DNA of 64,000 bases. It comes from Phaeobacter sp. A36a-5a. Its GTDB lineage: Bacteria; Pseudomonadota; Alphaproteobacteria; Rhodobacterales; Rhodobacteraceae. Positions within the stretch are counted from its first letter, which is position 1, and each line of letters opens with the position of its first letter. Location of the stretch: positions 124,001 to 188,000 of the forward strand of contig NZ_JBBLYU010000002.1 in the NCBI RefSeq assembly GCF_037911135.1, given 5' to 3'. Position numbers and translations under genes: made by a program. This document shows positions 25,684 through 33,906 of the stretch, piece by piece. A model generated the notes under the pieces. The model was given only the letters and a program-made list of their open reading frames with translations. It ran no database searches and was not told the DNA's origin.

Positions 25684-26159
25684 TGTCAGATGCCAGTTTC
25701 GACGATGGGCGCGAAGCGCCGCTGAATCTTGGTGCCCTGGGTCCCGACGATCTGCAGGTCATCGCCTCGCTCGCACAGGATGCGGTGTTTCCGGTGACGG
25801 AAATCAGCTGGCGCCCGAGCGAACGGCGTTTTGCCCTGCTGCTGAACCGGTTCCGCTGGGAGGACAAGGACGCCTCTGAAAGGCGCGGACGCCCTTATGA
25901 ACGGGTGCAGAGTGTACTGGTGGTCGATCAGGTGCTGTCTGTGGCGTCGCAAGGGGTGGATCGCAAAGAGCGCGATCTTATCCTGTCTCTCCTATCGCTG
26001 AGTTTTGAGCCCGGTACCGACGGTGACGGGCATATTGTCTTGACGCTTGCCGGTGATGGGGCCATCCGTCTGGCTGTCGAGGCGATCGAGGTGACCTTGC
26101 GCGATGTGACGCGTCCCTATCAGGCACCATCGGGTCGGGCACCGCAGCACGAGACATGA
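25683..26159 (+). CDS. DUF2948 family protein
   Basis: 158 residues from the ATG at 25683, overlapping the murA stop; a GTG at 25680 is an alternative. The sequence LGALGPDDLQVIASLAQDAV, WRPSERRFALLLNRFRWED and the RLAVEAIEVTLRDVTRPYQAPSG end match the small alphaproteobacterial DUF2948 family, often found between murA and hisD. It is soluble with no catalytic motif, and its function is unknown. Overlap with both neighbours (ATGA on the 3' side) argues for translational coupling. Confidence 0.85.
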   Translation: MSDASFDDGREAPLNLGALGPDDLQVIASLAQDAVFPVTEISWRPSERRFALLLNRFRWEDKDASERRGRPYERVQSVLVVDQVLSVASQGVDRKERDLILSLLSLSFEPGTDGDGHIVLTLAGDGAIRLAVEAIEVTLRDVTRPYQAPSGRAPQHET

Positions 26160-26698
26160 TGTTGCGCCGACTGGTCAAGGCTGATCTTGCGGATCTTCGT
26201 GCCCTGTGGCGCGAGGGGCTGACAGAGTTTCCTGCGTCATTTCTGATGACCGTGGAAGAAGCCGACAGCATTCCGGATGCGGCTCTGATCAGCGGCTTCG
26301 AGAGCGGCGCCTATTGGGGCGCGTTTGCCGAGGAACGGTTGGTGGGTTTTGCCGTGCTACGGCAGGGGGGATTGTCACGCATTTCCCATACCGCCGATCT
26401 GGGGCCTTTCTATATCTCACGTGCCTATCAAGGTCAGGGGATGGCCCGAGCCCTATTGACGCAAATTCTGGGTCACGCGCGCAAGATTGGATTGACCCAG
26501 GTCGAGCTTTGCGTGGATCAGGAAAACAAGAAAGCGCAAAGGCTCTATCAGCAGGCCGGTTTTCGCCCATTCGGTCTTCGCCCCCGTTCGGTGATGTTGG
26601 GAAGTGAGCCCCGACATGATGTGCTGATGCTATGTCCGCTGGATGATGCTCTGCCGCCGGACATGATATCGCAACTGGCGCGGCGGGTGCTGCGCTGA
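26156..26698 (+). CDS. GNAT family N-acetyltransferase
   Basis: 180 residues with the GNAT fold. The acetyl-CoA loop is visible as YISRAYQGQGMARALLTQILGHA, followed by ELCVDQENKKAQRLYQQAGFRPFG, the usual beta5/alpha4 block. The start ATG at 26156 overlaps the preceding stop. The acceptor is unknown: amino acids, amines or proteins are possible. It is inserted between DUF2948 and hisD, so probably a lineage-specific addition to the operon. Confidence 0.85.
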   Translation: MMLRRLVKADLADLRALWREGLTEFPASFLMTVEEADSIPDAALISGFESGAYWGAFAEERLVGFAVLRQGGLSRISHTADLGPFYISRAYQGQGMARALLTQILGHARKIGLTQVELCVDQENKKAQRLYQQAGFRPFGLRPRSVMLGSEPRHDVLMLCPLDDALPPDMISQLARRVLR

Positions 26699-26764
26699 CA
26701 TCAACGCAAGCAATCATCTTGAGACTGAGGGCTGGGGGCTATATTGCAGGCGCAAAGGAGAGCC

Positions 26765-28069
26765 ATGATGCCCGTTTTTCTAAACGCGTCCGACGCTGAT
26801 TTCGAAAAGGCCTTTACCGCGCTTCTGGGCGCGAAACGTGAAGACAGTCCCGATGTGGATGCTGTGGTTGCCGATATTATCGCGGATGTCCGCGCCCGTG
26901 GCGATGCCGCGCTGATTGAGCTGACCGCAAAATTCGACCGGTTGCAGCTGACAGCCGATCAGCTGCGAATCTCTGACGCCGAAATTGACGCGGCTGTGCA
27001 GGCGGTCTCTGGCAAGGAACGTGCAGCGCTTGAGCTGGCGGTTGATCGAATTCGCGCCTATCACGCACGGCAGATGCCTGCGGATGATGCGTGGCAGGAT
27101 GATACTGGCGCGTCATTGGGGTGGCGCTGGTCGGCGGTATCGGCCGCAGGTCTTTATGTGCCGGGGGGGCTGGCGAGTTATCCGTCCTCTGTGCTGATGA
27201 ATGCGGTTCCGGCGAAGGTTGCCGGTGTTGAACGGCTCGCGGTTGTGGTTCCGACGCCGGATGGGCAGATCAACCCGTTGGTTCTGCTGGCGGCGCGGTT
27301 GGCGGGCGTCGATGAAATATACCGTATCGGTGGTGCGCAGGCGATTGCGGCCCTTGCCTATGGAACCGAGAGCATCGCCCCTGTCGACAAAATCACCGGC
27401 CCCGGAAACGCATTTGTTGCTGCGGCAAAACGGCGTGTTTTCGGGAAGGTAGGCATCGACATGATTGCAGGGCCGTCCGAGATCCTAGTGATTGCGGACA
27501 AGGACAACGACCCAGACTGGATCGCGCTGGATCTGCTGAGTCAGGCTGAGCATGACGAAAGTGCGCAGTCGATCCTGATCACCGATGATGAAGGATTTGG
27601 GCGGGCCGTGGCGGAAGCGGTCGAGCAACGATTGAAGACGTTGGAGCGTGCCGCCATCGCTGGCCCCAGCTGGCGCGACTATGGTGCAGTGATTACCGTG
27701 CCGGATCTTGCAGAGGCAGCGCGGCTTTCGAACCGCATCGCGCCCGAGCATCTTGAACTCTGTGTTGCTGATCCGCGCGCGCTCAGCGAAAAGACCATTC
27801 ATGCCGGGGCGATCTTCCTTGGCCAATATACGCCCGAAGCCATCGGTGATTATATCGGCGGACCGAACCACGTGTTGCCAACGGCGCGATCTGCACGGTT
27901 CTCATCTGGCCTGTCAGTCATGGATTTCCTGAAGCGCACGACGCTGAGTGAGATCACGCCTGAGGCGCTGCGGGCTATCGGACCTGCGGCCGAGACTCTT
28001 GCGAATAGCGAAAGCCTGCAGGCCCATGGTCTGTCTATCCGCGCCCGGCTGGATCGGTTGAATCGGTAA
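26765..28069 (+). CDS. hisD: histidinol dehydrogenase
   Basis: 434 residues from the ATG at 26765, with AAAGGAG just before it. HisD oxidises L-histidinol twice with NAD to L-histidine, the last steps of histidine synthesis, using zinc. Characteristic blocks are GLYVPGGLASYPSSVLMNAVPAKVAGV, RIGGAQAIAALAYGTESI, KITGPGNAFVAAAKRRVFG, DMIAGPSEILVIAD, DLLSQAEHDE, NRIAPEHLEL and GPNHVLPTARSARFSSGLSV; the Gln, His, Glu and His residues of the active site are in these. No other his genes are present in the window. Confidence 0.97.
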   Translation: MMPVFLNASDADFEKAFTALLGAKREDSPDVDAVVADIIADVRARGDAALIELTAKFDRLQLTADQLRISDAEIDAAVQAVSGKERAALELAVDRIRAYHARQMPADDAWQDDTGASLGWRWSAVSAAGLYVPGGLASYPSSVLMNAVPAKVAGVERLAVVVPTPDGQINPLVLLAARLAGVDEIYRIGGAQAIAALAYGTESIAPVDKITGPGNAFVAAAKRRVFGKVGIDMIAGPSEILVIADKDNDPDWIALDLLSQAEHDESAQSILITDDEGFGRAVAEAVEQRLKTLERAAIAGPSWRDYGAVITVPDLAEAARLSNRIAPEHLELCVADPRALSEKTIHAGAIFLGQYTPEAIGDYIGGPNHVLPTARSARFSSGLSVMDFLKRTTLSEITPEALRAIGPAAETLANSESLQAHGLSIRARLDRLNR

Positions 28070-28227
28070 TGCAACGGAGCAGGCCGTGACGAATTGCGGG
28101 GCGGCCTTCAGATGCGAGACTGTCCCAAGAGACACATCCTTGCGGCACATCGTGCCCCGCGGATTGCCGTTGCAGCGGCCATCGGCTAGTCAGTTATCTG
28201 TATGACCCGCGCACAGAGATCTGACCC

Positions 28228-28707
28228 ATGAGCCGCATCAGCCAAATTGACCTTGATGACAGTAACTTGCCGCCGCCGACGCCCGAGATTGAGCAGGAGC
28301 GCCGGGTCGCCATTTTCGACCTGATCGAGGACAACAGCTTTGCCCTACCTGCGCGCGGCGAGCGCGAGGTGCCAGAAGGTCCCTATCATCTAGGTCTTGC
28401 GATCCGGGATAAGCGGCTGGTGTTTGATGTGGCGTCCGAAGCCGGGGAGAAAGCCGCGGAATTCCATCTGTCACTGTCGCCGTTCCGTCAGGTCGTCAAA
28501 GACTACTATCAGATCTGCGAGAGCTATTTCACAGCTGTTAAGACCCTGCCGCCCAGTCAGATCGAGACGATCGACATGGCCCGCCGAGGTATCCATAACG
28601 AAGGCAGCCGCGTTCTTCAGGAACGTCTGGAAGGGAAGGCCGAGATTGATACGGATACGGCGCGCCGCCTCTTCACGCTGATTTGCGTTCTGCATTTTGG
28701 GGGCTGA
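28228..28707 (+). CDS. UPF0262 family protein
   Basis: 159 residues with family blocks ISQIDLDDSNL, EQERRVAIFDLIEDNSF, GPYHLGLAIRDKRLVFDV, FHLSLSPFRQVVKDYYQICESY and MARRGIHNEGSRVLQERLEGKAEID. UPF0262 proteins are confined mostly to alphaproteobacteria, lie beside hisD and have no assigned function. No signal or membrane segment is present. The phosphatase-like gene begins three bases after its stop. Confidence 0.9.
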   Translation: MSRISQIDLDDSNLPPPTPEIEQERRVAIFDLIEDNSFALPARGEREVPEGPYHLGLAIRDKRLVFDVASEAGEKAAEFHLSLSPFRQVVKDYYQICESYFTAVKTLPPSQIETIDMARRGIHNEGSRVLQERLEGKAEIDTDTARRLFTLICVLHFGG

Positions 28708-28710
28708 AGC

Positions 28711-29169
28711 GTGAGCGAGTTGCCACAGTCGATTTTGTTCTGCTGTGACCACAACGCGGTCCGTTCCCCTATGGCCGAGGGGATCATGAAGCAATTTTAT
28801 GGCTCTGGCACCTATGTGCAGTCGGTCGGTGTCAAGAATGATATGGAAATCGACGGTTTCTGCATCGCGGTCTGCCAGGAGATCGGCGTTGAATTGTCGC
28901 GTCATCGCTCGCGGTCGTTTGACGAAATGGAGCAATGGGGCGACGACCTGTCGTCTTTTGATCTGGTCGTGGCTTTGTCGCCTGCCAGCCAGAGACGGGC
29001 CTTGGAACTCACCCGGTTTTTTCACCTCGATGTCGAATATTGGCCAATTATGGACCCAACTGGACTGGGGGAAACCCGGGATGCCAAGCTAGACAGCTAC
29101 AGGCAAACCCGATCCCAGATCATCCAGCGCCTGACTGAGCGCTGGGGCAACCCGTTGGAGACAAAATGA
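28711..29169 (+). CDS. low molecular weight phosphatase family protein
   Basis: 152 residues beginning with GTG. The phosphate loop FCCDHNAVRSPMAEG fits the C-x5-R-S signature of low molecular weight protein tyrosine phosphatases and arsenate reductases, with the nucleophile at Cys12 and Arg18. The general acid Asp is likely in WPIMDPTGLG. It could dephosphorylate a tyrosine, arginine or small-molecule phosphate, or reduce arsenate; the absence of further arsenic genes makes the last less likely. It is coupled to its neighbours, and its stop overlaps the next start. Confidence 0.87.
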   Translation: MSELPQSILFCCDHNAVRSPMAEGIMKQFYGSGTYVQSVGVKNDMEIDGFCIAVCQEIGVELSRHRSRSFDEMEQWGDDLSSFDLVVALSPASQRRALELTRFFHLDVEYWPIMDPTGLGETRDAKLDSYRQTRSQIIQRLTERWGNPLETK

Positions 29170-29561
29170 ACCGCACCGTCACCCGATATTTTGAAGCATT
29201 CAACGCCAAAGATACCGAAGCCATGCTGTCGTGTCTTTCCGATGACGTGGCCCACCACGTGAACGAAGGCAAAATCCGCACCGGTAAGGCGTTGTTTGCC
29301 GAGTTTTGCGCCCATATGAGCCGCTGCTACGACGAAAACCTCACCGATATGGTGATTTTCGATAATGAAGACGGTACCCGGGCGGCTGCCGAATACATCG
29401 TGAACGGCGTCTACCTCGAAACCGATGCAGGTCTGCCCGAAGCGCATCGGCAAAGTTACCGCCTTCCCGCCGGGTCGTTCTTCGATCTGAAGGACGGCAA
29501 GATCATCCGCGTGACGACATATTACAACCTGGCGGATTGGACGGCGCAGGTCTCTGGCTGA
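29166..29561 (+). CDS. SnoaL/NTF2-like (ketosteroid isomerase-related) protein
   Basis: 131 residues with the small cone-like NTF2 fold suggested by VTRYFEAFNAKDTEAMLSCLSDDVAHHVNEG at the start and PAGSFFDLKDGKIIRVTTYYNLADW at the end. Members of this group are isomerases, hydratases or binding proteins for small polar ligands. No catalytic assignment is possible. Its stop overlaps the acetyltransferase start as TGATG, so the two are co-translated. Confidence 0.8.
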   Translation: MNRTVTRYFEAFNAKDTEAMLSCLSDDVAHHVNEGKIRTGKALFAEFCAHMSRCYDENLTDMVIFDNEDGTRAAAEYIVNGVYLETDAGLPEAHRQSYRLPAGSFFDLKDGKIIRVTTYYNLADWTAQVSG

Positions 29562-30151
29562 TGGACCTGCAATTGGAGGTTTTGCGTGGCGCGGCCTTGG
29601 CTGAAGCGATTGATGACATCGCCCGCCTTCGCATAGCTGTCTTTCGCGATTGGCCTTATCTCTATGATGGCGATTTGGCCTACGAACGCAGTTATCTGCA
29701 AAGCTATCTGGACAGCGACCGGTCTATCGTAATTGGGGCATGGGATGGCGAGGCGCTTGTTGGTGCTTCGACCGGCGCACCTCTCTCGGATCACGCCGAG
29801 GATTTTGCCGCTGCGTTCGACGGAACCGGCTTGGCGCTGACGGATGTTTTCTACTGCGCCGAATCCGTGCTGTTGCCACAGTATCGCGGGCGCGGGCTTG
29901 GGCACAGTTTCTTTGATATGCGGGAGGCCCATGCCCGAAATCTCGGCTTTTGCGTATCCGCGTTTTGCAGCGTTCAACGTCCGGGCGACCATCCCGCTAG
30001 GCCCGAGGTGTACAATGATCTACACAGTTTCTGGCACAAACGTGGATACTCCCCCATGCCGGGTGTGGTGGCTCGTTTTTCGTGGCGTGACGTGGGAGAT
30101 GTGGAGGAAACCCGAAAACCGCTTCAATTCTGGTCACGCAGCTTGACCTGA
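29561..30151 (+). CDS. GNAT family N-acetyltransferase
   Basis: 196 residues from the ATG at 29561. The acetyl-CoA-binding region is SVLLPQYRGRGLGHSFFDMREAHARN, a good RGRGLG loop. The start (IARLRIAVFRDWPYLYDGD) and YSPMPGVVARFSWRDVGD end look like a distinct GNAT subgroup common in Proteobacteria. The substrate is not known. It lies in a three-gene insert (NTF2-like protein, this enzyme, amidohydrolase) between phosphatase and infA. Confidence 0.83.
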   Translation: MDLQLEVLRGAALAEAIDDIARLRIAVFRDWPYLYDGDLAYERSYLQSYLDSDRSIVIGAWDGEALVGASTGAPLSDHAEDFAAAFDGTGLALTDVFYCAESVLLPQYRGRGLGHSFFDMREAHARNLGFCVSAFCSVQRPGDHPARPEVYNDLHSFWHKRGYSPMPGVVARFSWRDVGDVEETRKPLQFWSRSLT

Positions 30152-30210
30152 GCGGTCTCGTGCAGCTCAGCTCTTCTCAGCCGTTCGATGTCAAACGACA
30201 GGAAAATCTC

Positions 30211-31089
30211 ATGAAAATCGCCACTGCTGCCTATCCGCTCGATTGGTTTGATGACTGGTCCGAATATGATGCCAAAATCACCAATTGGGTAAAAGAAGCG
30301 GCTGAACAGGGAGCAGAGCTGCTGGTGTTTCCCGAATATGGCGCGATGGAGCTGTCCACGCTCGATGGTGCCGAGGTTGCCGGAAATCTGGAACAATCCC
30401 TACATGCGGTTTCCAGCCGGATGCCTGAAGTCGATGCCTTGCACCTGCGTCTCGCCGCGCAATTCGGAGTGCATATTCTTGGGGCATCGGCGCCCGTATT
30501 TGATGGCCGGGATCGTCCGGTTAATCGTGCGACCCTATATGCCCCGAACGGCAGGAAGGGCGTTCAAGACAAGCAGATCATGACCATGTTTGAGCGTGAT
30601 CCATGGGAGGTGGTCGGTGGCGGCCCACTCAAAGTGTTTGACACCGAACTGGGCAAGATCGGCATCCTCATCTGCTACGATAGTGAATTTCCGCTTTTGG
30701 GACGGGCGCTTGCAGATGTGGATCTATTGTTGGTGCCGTCCTGCACGGAGGCACTGGCGGGCTATTGGCGGGTCCGCATTGGCGCCATGGCCCGCGCTCT
30801 CGAAAATCAGTGCGTCTCGGTGATGTCGTCTATCGTAGGCCCTGCGGAATGGTCAGAGGCCGTGGATCAGAATACCGGAACGGGTGGCATATTTGGACCG
30901 CCTGATACCGGCTTCCCCGCGACTGGTGTCTTGGCCGAGGGCATATTGAACAAGCCGGGCTGGACCTATGCCGACATTGATCTTGAGGCGATTGCCCATG
31001 TGCGCCGCGATGGCGTTGTACGCAACCGCACGCATTGGGACGAAAGGGCCGAACCTGAGAAATCGGTCACAATATGTCAGCTGCGGTGA
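30211..31089 (+). CDS. carbon-nitrogen hydrolase (nitrilase superfamily)
   Basis: 292 residues from the ATG at 30211, with CAGGAAA upstream; a GTG at 30160 would add a non-conserved tail. The catalytic triad is visible: Glu42 in LLVFPEYGAMELS, Lys121 in GVQDKQIMTMFER and Cys155 in GILICYDSEFP. Enzymes of this superfamily hydrolyse amides, nitriles or carbamoyl groups in the cytoplasm. Spacing and length resemble the amidase branch rather than true nitrilases. The physiological amide is unknown. It may act with the co-transcribed acetyltransferase and NTF2-like protein. Confidence 0.87.
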   Translation: MKIATAAYPLDWFDDWSEYDAKITNWVKEAAEQGAELLVFPEYGAMELSTLDGAEVAGNLEQSLHAVSSRMPEVDALHLRLAAQFGVHILGASAPVFDGRDRPVNRATLYAPNGRKGVQDKQIMTMFERDPWEVVGGGPLKVFDTELGKIGILICYDSEFPLLGRALADVDLLLVPSCTEALAGYWRVRIGAMARALENQCVSVMSSIVGPAEWSEAVDQNTGTGGIFGPPDTGFPATGVLAEGILNKPGWTYADIDLEAIAHVRRDGVVRNRTHWDERAEPEKSVTICQLR

Positions 31090-31097
31090 TTGCGCCC

Positions 31098-31126
31098 TTG
31101 AAAATCTGGGAAAAAGCGCTCATTTA
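31098..31126 (+). promoter_or_regulatory. candidate promoter of infA
   Basis: TTGAAA and CATTTA are separated by 17 bases in the 84-base gap before infA. The -10 match is moderate. Confidence 0.4.
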
Positions 31127-31173
31127 AGCGCACGTCCCGCAGACTCGCGGGAAACCGCAATTATGGAGATAAC

Positions 31174-31392
31174 ATGGCCAAGGAAGATACGCTCGAATTT
31201 CCCGGTGTCGTGAAGGAACTCCTGCCCAATGCGACGTTTCGGGTCGAGCTGGAGAACGGCCATGAGATCATCGCACATACGGCAGGCAAGATGCGCAAGA
31301 ACCGCATCCGTGTTCTGGCTGGCGACAAGGTACAGGTTGAAATGACCCCATACGACCTGACCAAGGGACGGATCAACTACCGCTTCAAGTAA
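31174..31392 (+). CDS. infA: translation initiation factor IF-1
   Basis: 72 residues, exactly the usual length. It is a single S1-like OB fold with [52 protein letters not shown] and [15 protein letters not shown], which are near invariant in IF-1. It binds the ribosomal A site during initiation. It has its own promoter region and is followed by a strong terminator. Confidence 0.98.
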   Translation: MAKEDTLEFPGVVKELLPNATFRVELENGHEIIAHTAGKMRKNRIRVLAGDKVQVEMTPYDLTKGRINYRFK

Positions 31393-31413
31393 GCGTGGCG
31401 ATCCCTCATATGA

Positions 31414-31447
31414 ACAAAGCCCGGCCTTCGAGCCGGGCTTTTGTTTT
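31414..31447 (+). terminator. rho-independent terminator after infA
   Basis: AACAAAGCCCGGC and AGCCGGGCTTTTGTT form a GC-rich stem around a TTCG tetraloop region, followed by TTTTG. It lies 22 bases after the infA stop. Confidence 0.88.
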
Positions 31448-31567
31448 GGGTGCAGCTCGCAGCGTGCTGGGTTGGGCTTTCCCCGGTCCGGCAGAGCCAG
31501 TAAGACAAGTCTGAAATGCCTGACGGCTTTCGCCCGCGGGTGACAAACACGAACAAGAGGTCCGGAC

Positions 31568-32149
31568 ATGGCATTCATTCTGGGATCAGGCAGCCCGCGT
31601 CGATTGGAACTGCTGGCTCAGCTGGGAATCACCCCGGATGCGGTCTGCCCACCCGATATTGATGAGACTCCCAAGAAGGGAGAATTGCCGCGTCTTTATT
31701 GCGCGCGTATTGCCCGGCAGAAAGCCGAGGCGATCGTTGCCAATCCAGAGGATGTGGTTCTCTGTGCGGACACCACAGTAGCGTTGGGGCGCAGGATCAT
31801 GGGAAAACCGTCCGACGCCGGGGAAGCTGCGGAATTTCTCCTGGCGCTTTCTGGACGTCGTCATCAGGTGATTACCTCGGTTGCGGTGCGCCGCGGCGAT
31901 CGCATTTGGGCGCGTGATGTTGTCAGTGCCGTGAAGATGAAACGCCTCTCGGATGAGGATCTGAATGCCTATCTTGCGACCGGTGATTGGCAGGGCAAGG
32001 CGGGCGCCTATGCAATTCAAGGCCCAGCAGGAGCGTTGATCCCTTGGATCAACGGATCCTTCACTGGAATCGTCGGTCTGCCATTGGCCGAAACCGCCGC
32101 CCTGTTGCGCGGCGCAGGCTGGACACAGAGTAAGGAGACAGCAGCATGA
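31568..32149 (+). CDS. maf: Maf family nucleoside triphosphate pyrophosphatase
   Basis: 193 residues. The Maf start [19 protein letters not shown] carries the conserved SxSPRR motif, and the fold's other signatures follow: [52 protein letters not shown] and [14 protein letters not shown]. Maf proteins hydrolyse dTTP, UTP or modified nucleotides to monophosphates, acting as house-cleaning enzymes. Its stop overlaps the RNase gene start as ATGA, a pairing common in alphaproteobacteria. Confidence 0.95.
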   Translation: MAFILGSGSPRRLELLAQLGITPDAVCPPDIDETPKKGELPRLYCARIARQKAEAIVANPEDVVLCADTTVALGRRIMGKPSDAGEAAEFLLALSGRRHQVITSVAVRRGDRIWARDVVSAVKMKRLSDEDLNAYLATGDWQGKAGAYAIQGPAGALIPWINGSFTGIVGLPLAETAALLRGAGWTQSKETAA

Positions 32150-33168
32150 AGGGACGGACAATTGTGCTCGACCATATCGATGGTCGCGAGGCCGCGGCGC
32201 TCATGGTAGATGGCCAGCTTGAGGATCTGCTGATTGACAGCGACGCACCGACACCGGGCACGATTTACCGGGCCCGAGCAGATCGCCCCGTCAAGGGGCA
32301 GGGCGGAATGTTCCTGACCACACCGGACGGGCCTGCTTTTTTGCGTCAGGTCAAGGGGTTGGCGCCCGGTCAGGAGTTGCTGGTGCAGCTGACAGGATAC
32401 GCCGAAGCTGGCAAGGCCTTGCCAGTCTCCCAAAAACTCCTGTTCAAGAGCCGCTACGCGATCGTCACGCCTGAGGCTCCTGGCCTTAATATTTCCCGCT
32501 CGATCCGCGACGAGGATGAGCGGGACCGCCTTTTGGAAATCGCCCACGATGCGATGGGGGATCACGGCTATGGCCTGATCCTGCGCTCCGCCTGTCATGG
32601 CGCTGACGGGGAGGAGATTGAAGAAGATATCCTCGCCATGGTGGCGCTGGCCTCCCAGGTCATGGAGGATTCCGGTAGCGGACCAGAAGTATTGGCGGAG
32701 GGGGACACCCCGCATCTTCTTGCATGGCGTGACTGGACCGATCCGGCAGATATCGAGCGCGATCCCGGTGGATTTGAACGTCTTGGCGTATTGGATGCAC
32801 TGGAAACGGTTCAGGGCATTCGCGAACCTCTCAGCGGGGGTGCCTTTCTTTTTATCGAACAGACCCGCGCGCTAATCGCTGTCGACGTAAACACTGGCAG
32901 CGACACATCGCTTGCAGCTGGCGTGAAAGCCAATATGGCCTGCGCAAAATCCCTGGCCCGGGCGCTGCGGTTGCGCGGTCTCGGCGGGCAGATCGTGATC
33001 GATCCGGCTCCTATGCCCAAGAAAGATCGTCGCGCTTTTGAAACCGCGTTGCGGGCCAGTTTTCGCAATGACAGCGAAGACACCGTTCTGGTTGGCTGGA
33101 CCACGCTTGGCCACTTTGAACTGCAACGTAAGCGAGGCCGTATTCCGCTGGCGGAGGTGCTTGCATGA
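32146..33168 (+). CDS. rng: ribonuclease E/G family protein, short form
   Basis: 340 residues, the short RNase E/G form with only the catalytic domain and no long scaffold. The metal-binding acidic residues are in [13 protein letters not shown] and [11 protein letters not shown], and the 5'-sensor/RNase H-like parts surround [17 protein letters not shown]. It would cleave single-stranded RNA in rRNA processing or mRNA turnover. The zinc-link cysteines of E. coli RNase E are not obvious. The order maf-rng-yacG with overlapping ends is conserved in the group. Confidence 0.9.
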   Translation: MKGRTIVLDHIDGREAAALMVDGQLEDLLIDSDAPTPGTIYRARADRPVKGQGGMFLTTPDGPAFLRQVKGLAPGQELLVQLTGYAEAGKALPVSQKLLFKSRYAIVTPEAPGLNISRSIRDEDERDRLLEIAHDAMGDHGYGLILRSACHGADGEEIEEDILAMVALASQVMEDSGSGPEVLAEGDTPHLLAWRDWTDPADIERDPGGFERLGVLDALETVQGIREPLSGGAFLFIEQTRALIAVDVNTGSDTSLAAGVKANMACAKSLARALRLRGLGGQIVIDPAPMPKKDRRAFETALRASFRNDSEDTVLVGWTTLGHFELQRKRGRIPLAEVLA

Positions 33169-33347
33169 GCTGCCCGATCTGTGACGGAGAAACCTCCAGC
33201 GATTATCGCCCCTTCTGTTCACGCCGCTGCGCGGATATTGACCTTGCGAAGTGGTTCAACGGCGCCTATGCGACCCCGAGCGCGGACCCGGAAGATATTG
33301 AAAACGCTTTGGAAGAAGTCGAAAAACACCGAGAAACCAAACATTAG
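33165..33347 (+). CDS. yacG: YacG family zinc-binding protein (DNA gyrase inhibitor)
   Basis: 60 residues. The zinc ligands are Cys3, Cys6, Cys18 and Cys22 in CPICDGET and PFCSRRCADIDLAKWFNG. YacG of E. coli binds GyrB and inhibits gyrase. The last 25 residues are acidic. It overlaps the RNase gene by 4 bases and ends the housekeeping operon before tRNA-Phe. Confidence 0.92.
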   Translation: MSCPICDGETSSDYRPFCSRRCADIDLAKWFNGAYATPSADPEDIENALEEVEKHRETKH

Positions 33348-33428
33348 CGATTTTCTTTGAAAAAGCCTCTGGACACGGTCACGCCCACGTCATAGAAGGC
33401 CCACACCCAAGGCGATAAGCCTTCCCGT

Positions 33429-33503
33429 GCCCGGGTAGCTCAGGGGTAGAGCAGTGGATTGAAAATCCTCGTGTCGGTGGTTCGATTCCGCCCCCGGGCA
33501 CCA
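33429..33503 (+). tRNA. tRNA-Phe (GAA)
   Basis: A complete cloverleaf: acceptor GCCCGGG/CCCGGGC, D stem GCTC/GAGC, anticodon loop TTGAAAA (GAA) and T loop GTTCGATTC, with encoded CCA at the 3' end. tRNA 3' ends are common integration sites, and an integrase-like fragment lies 135 bases downstream. Confidence 0.97.
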
Positions 33504-33637
33504 TTGTATAAGTATAAATCAATGATTTAAGTTGAGATGCGCTACGCTCCTACCAATCTGATGGCTAGCTGGGTGCCAACTGCCGCTCCTGCATCTTCTT
33601 GATCGTCGTTAGTCGTGCGCACGCCTCGCGAGCAAAC

Positions 33638-33906
33638 TCAATCCGAGTCACTCTCCTTCTTGAATAGCTTCTCTAGCGCTTGGATGTCATCGTCACTGAA
33701 CTCCGTGAAAAGCGACAAAGACATCGCGCTCGTTACTTTCGCTTGCACGGCGTCCCAATCGTCAGATGGGTCATGCTCGATGTACTTCGAGATACCTTTT
33801 GTACTTCGATGCGCACTGACGTCGATAGCTCTCGGCTGGTCGCAAAGTGATAGGGTGTTGGAAAGCCGAAACGCATGAGTTGTGGTAGAAAAGGCGATAC
33901 TGCGGT
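33638..33906 (-). pseudogene. possible C-terminal remnant of a tyrosine recombinase (integrase)
   Basis: About 85 open codons after the dnaE2 stop, with no start of their own. The translation contains TTTHAFRLSNT, resembling the HxxR box of tyrosine recombinases, and then VSAHRSTKGISKYIEH, resembling the GH...Y box. The spacing of nine residues from His to Tyr fits the catalytic pair. The remaining catalytic domain is absent. It sits between tRNA-Phe and dnaE2, the usual place for an integrase. The call rests on short motifs only. Confidence 0.45.

Noticed and set aside
28711-29169. Arsenate reductase
   Set aside because: The C-x5-R loop is shared with tyrosine phosphatases, and no other arsenic gene lies nearby.
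33504-33637. Attachment-site duplicate of the tRNA-Phe 3' end next to the integrase remnant
   Set aside because: I looked for a second copy of the CCCCCGGGCACCA end in this gap and did not see one.
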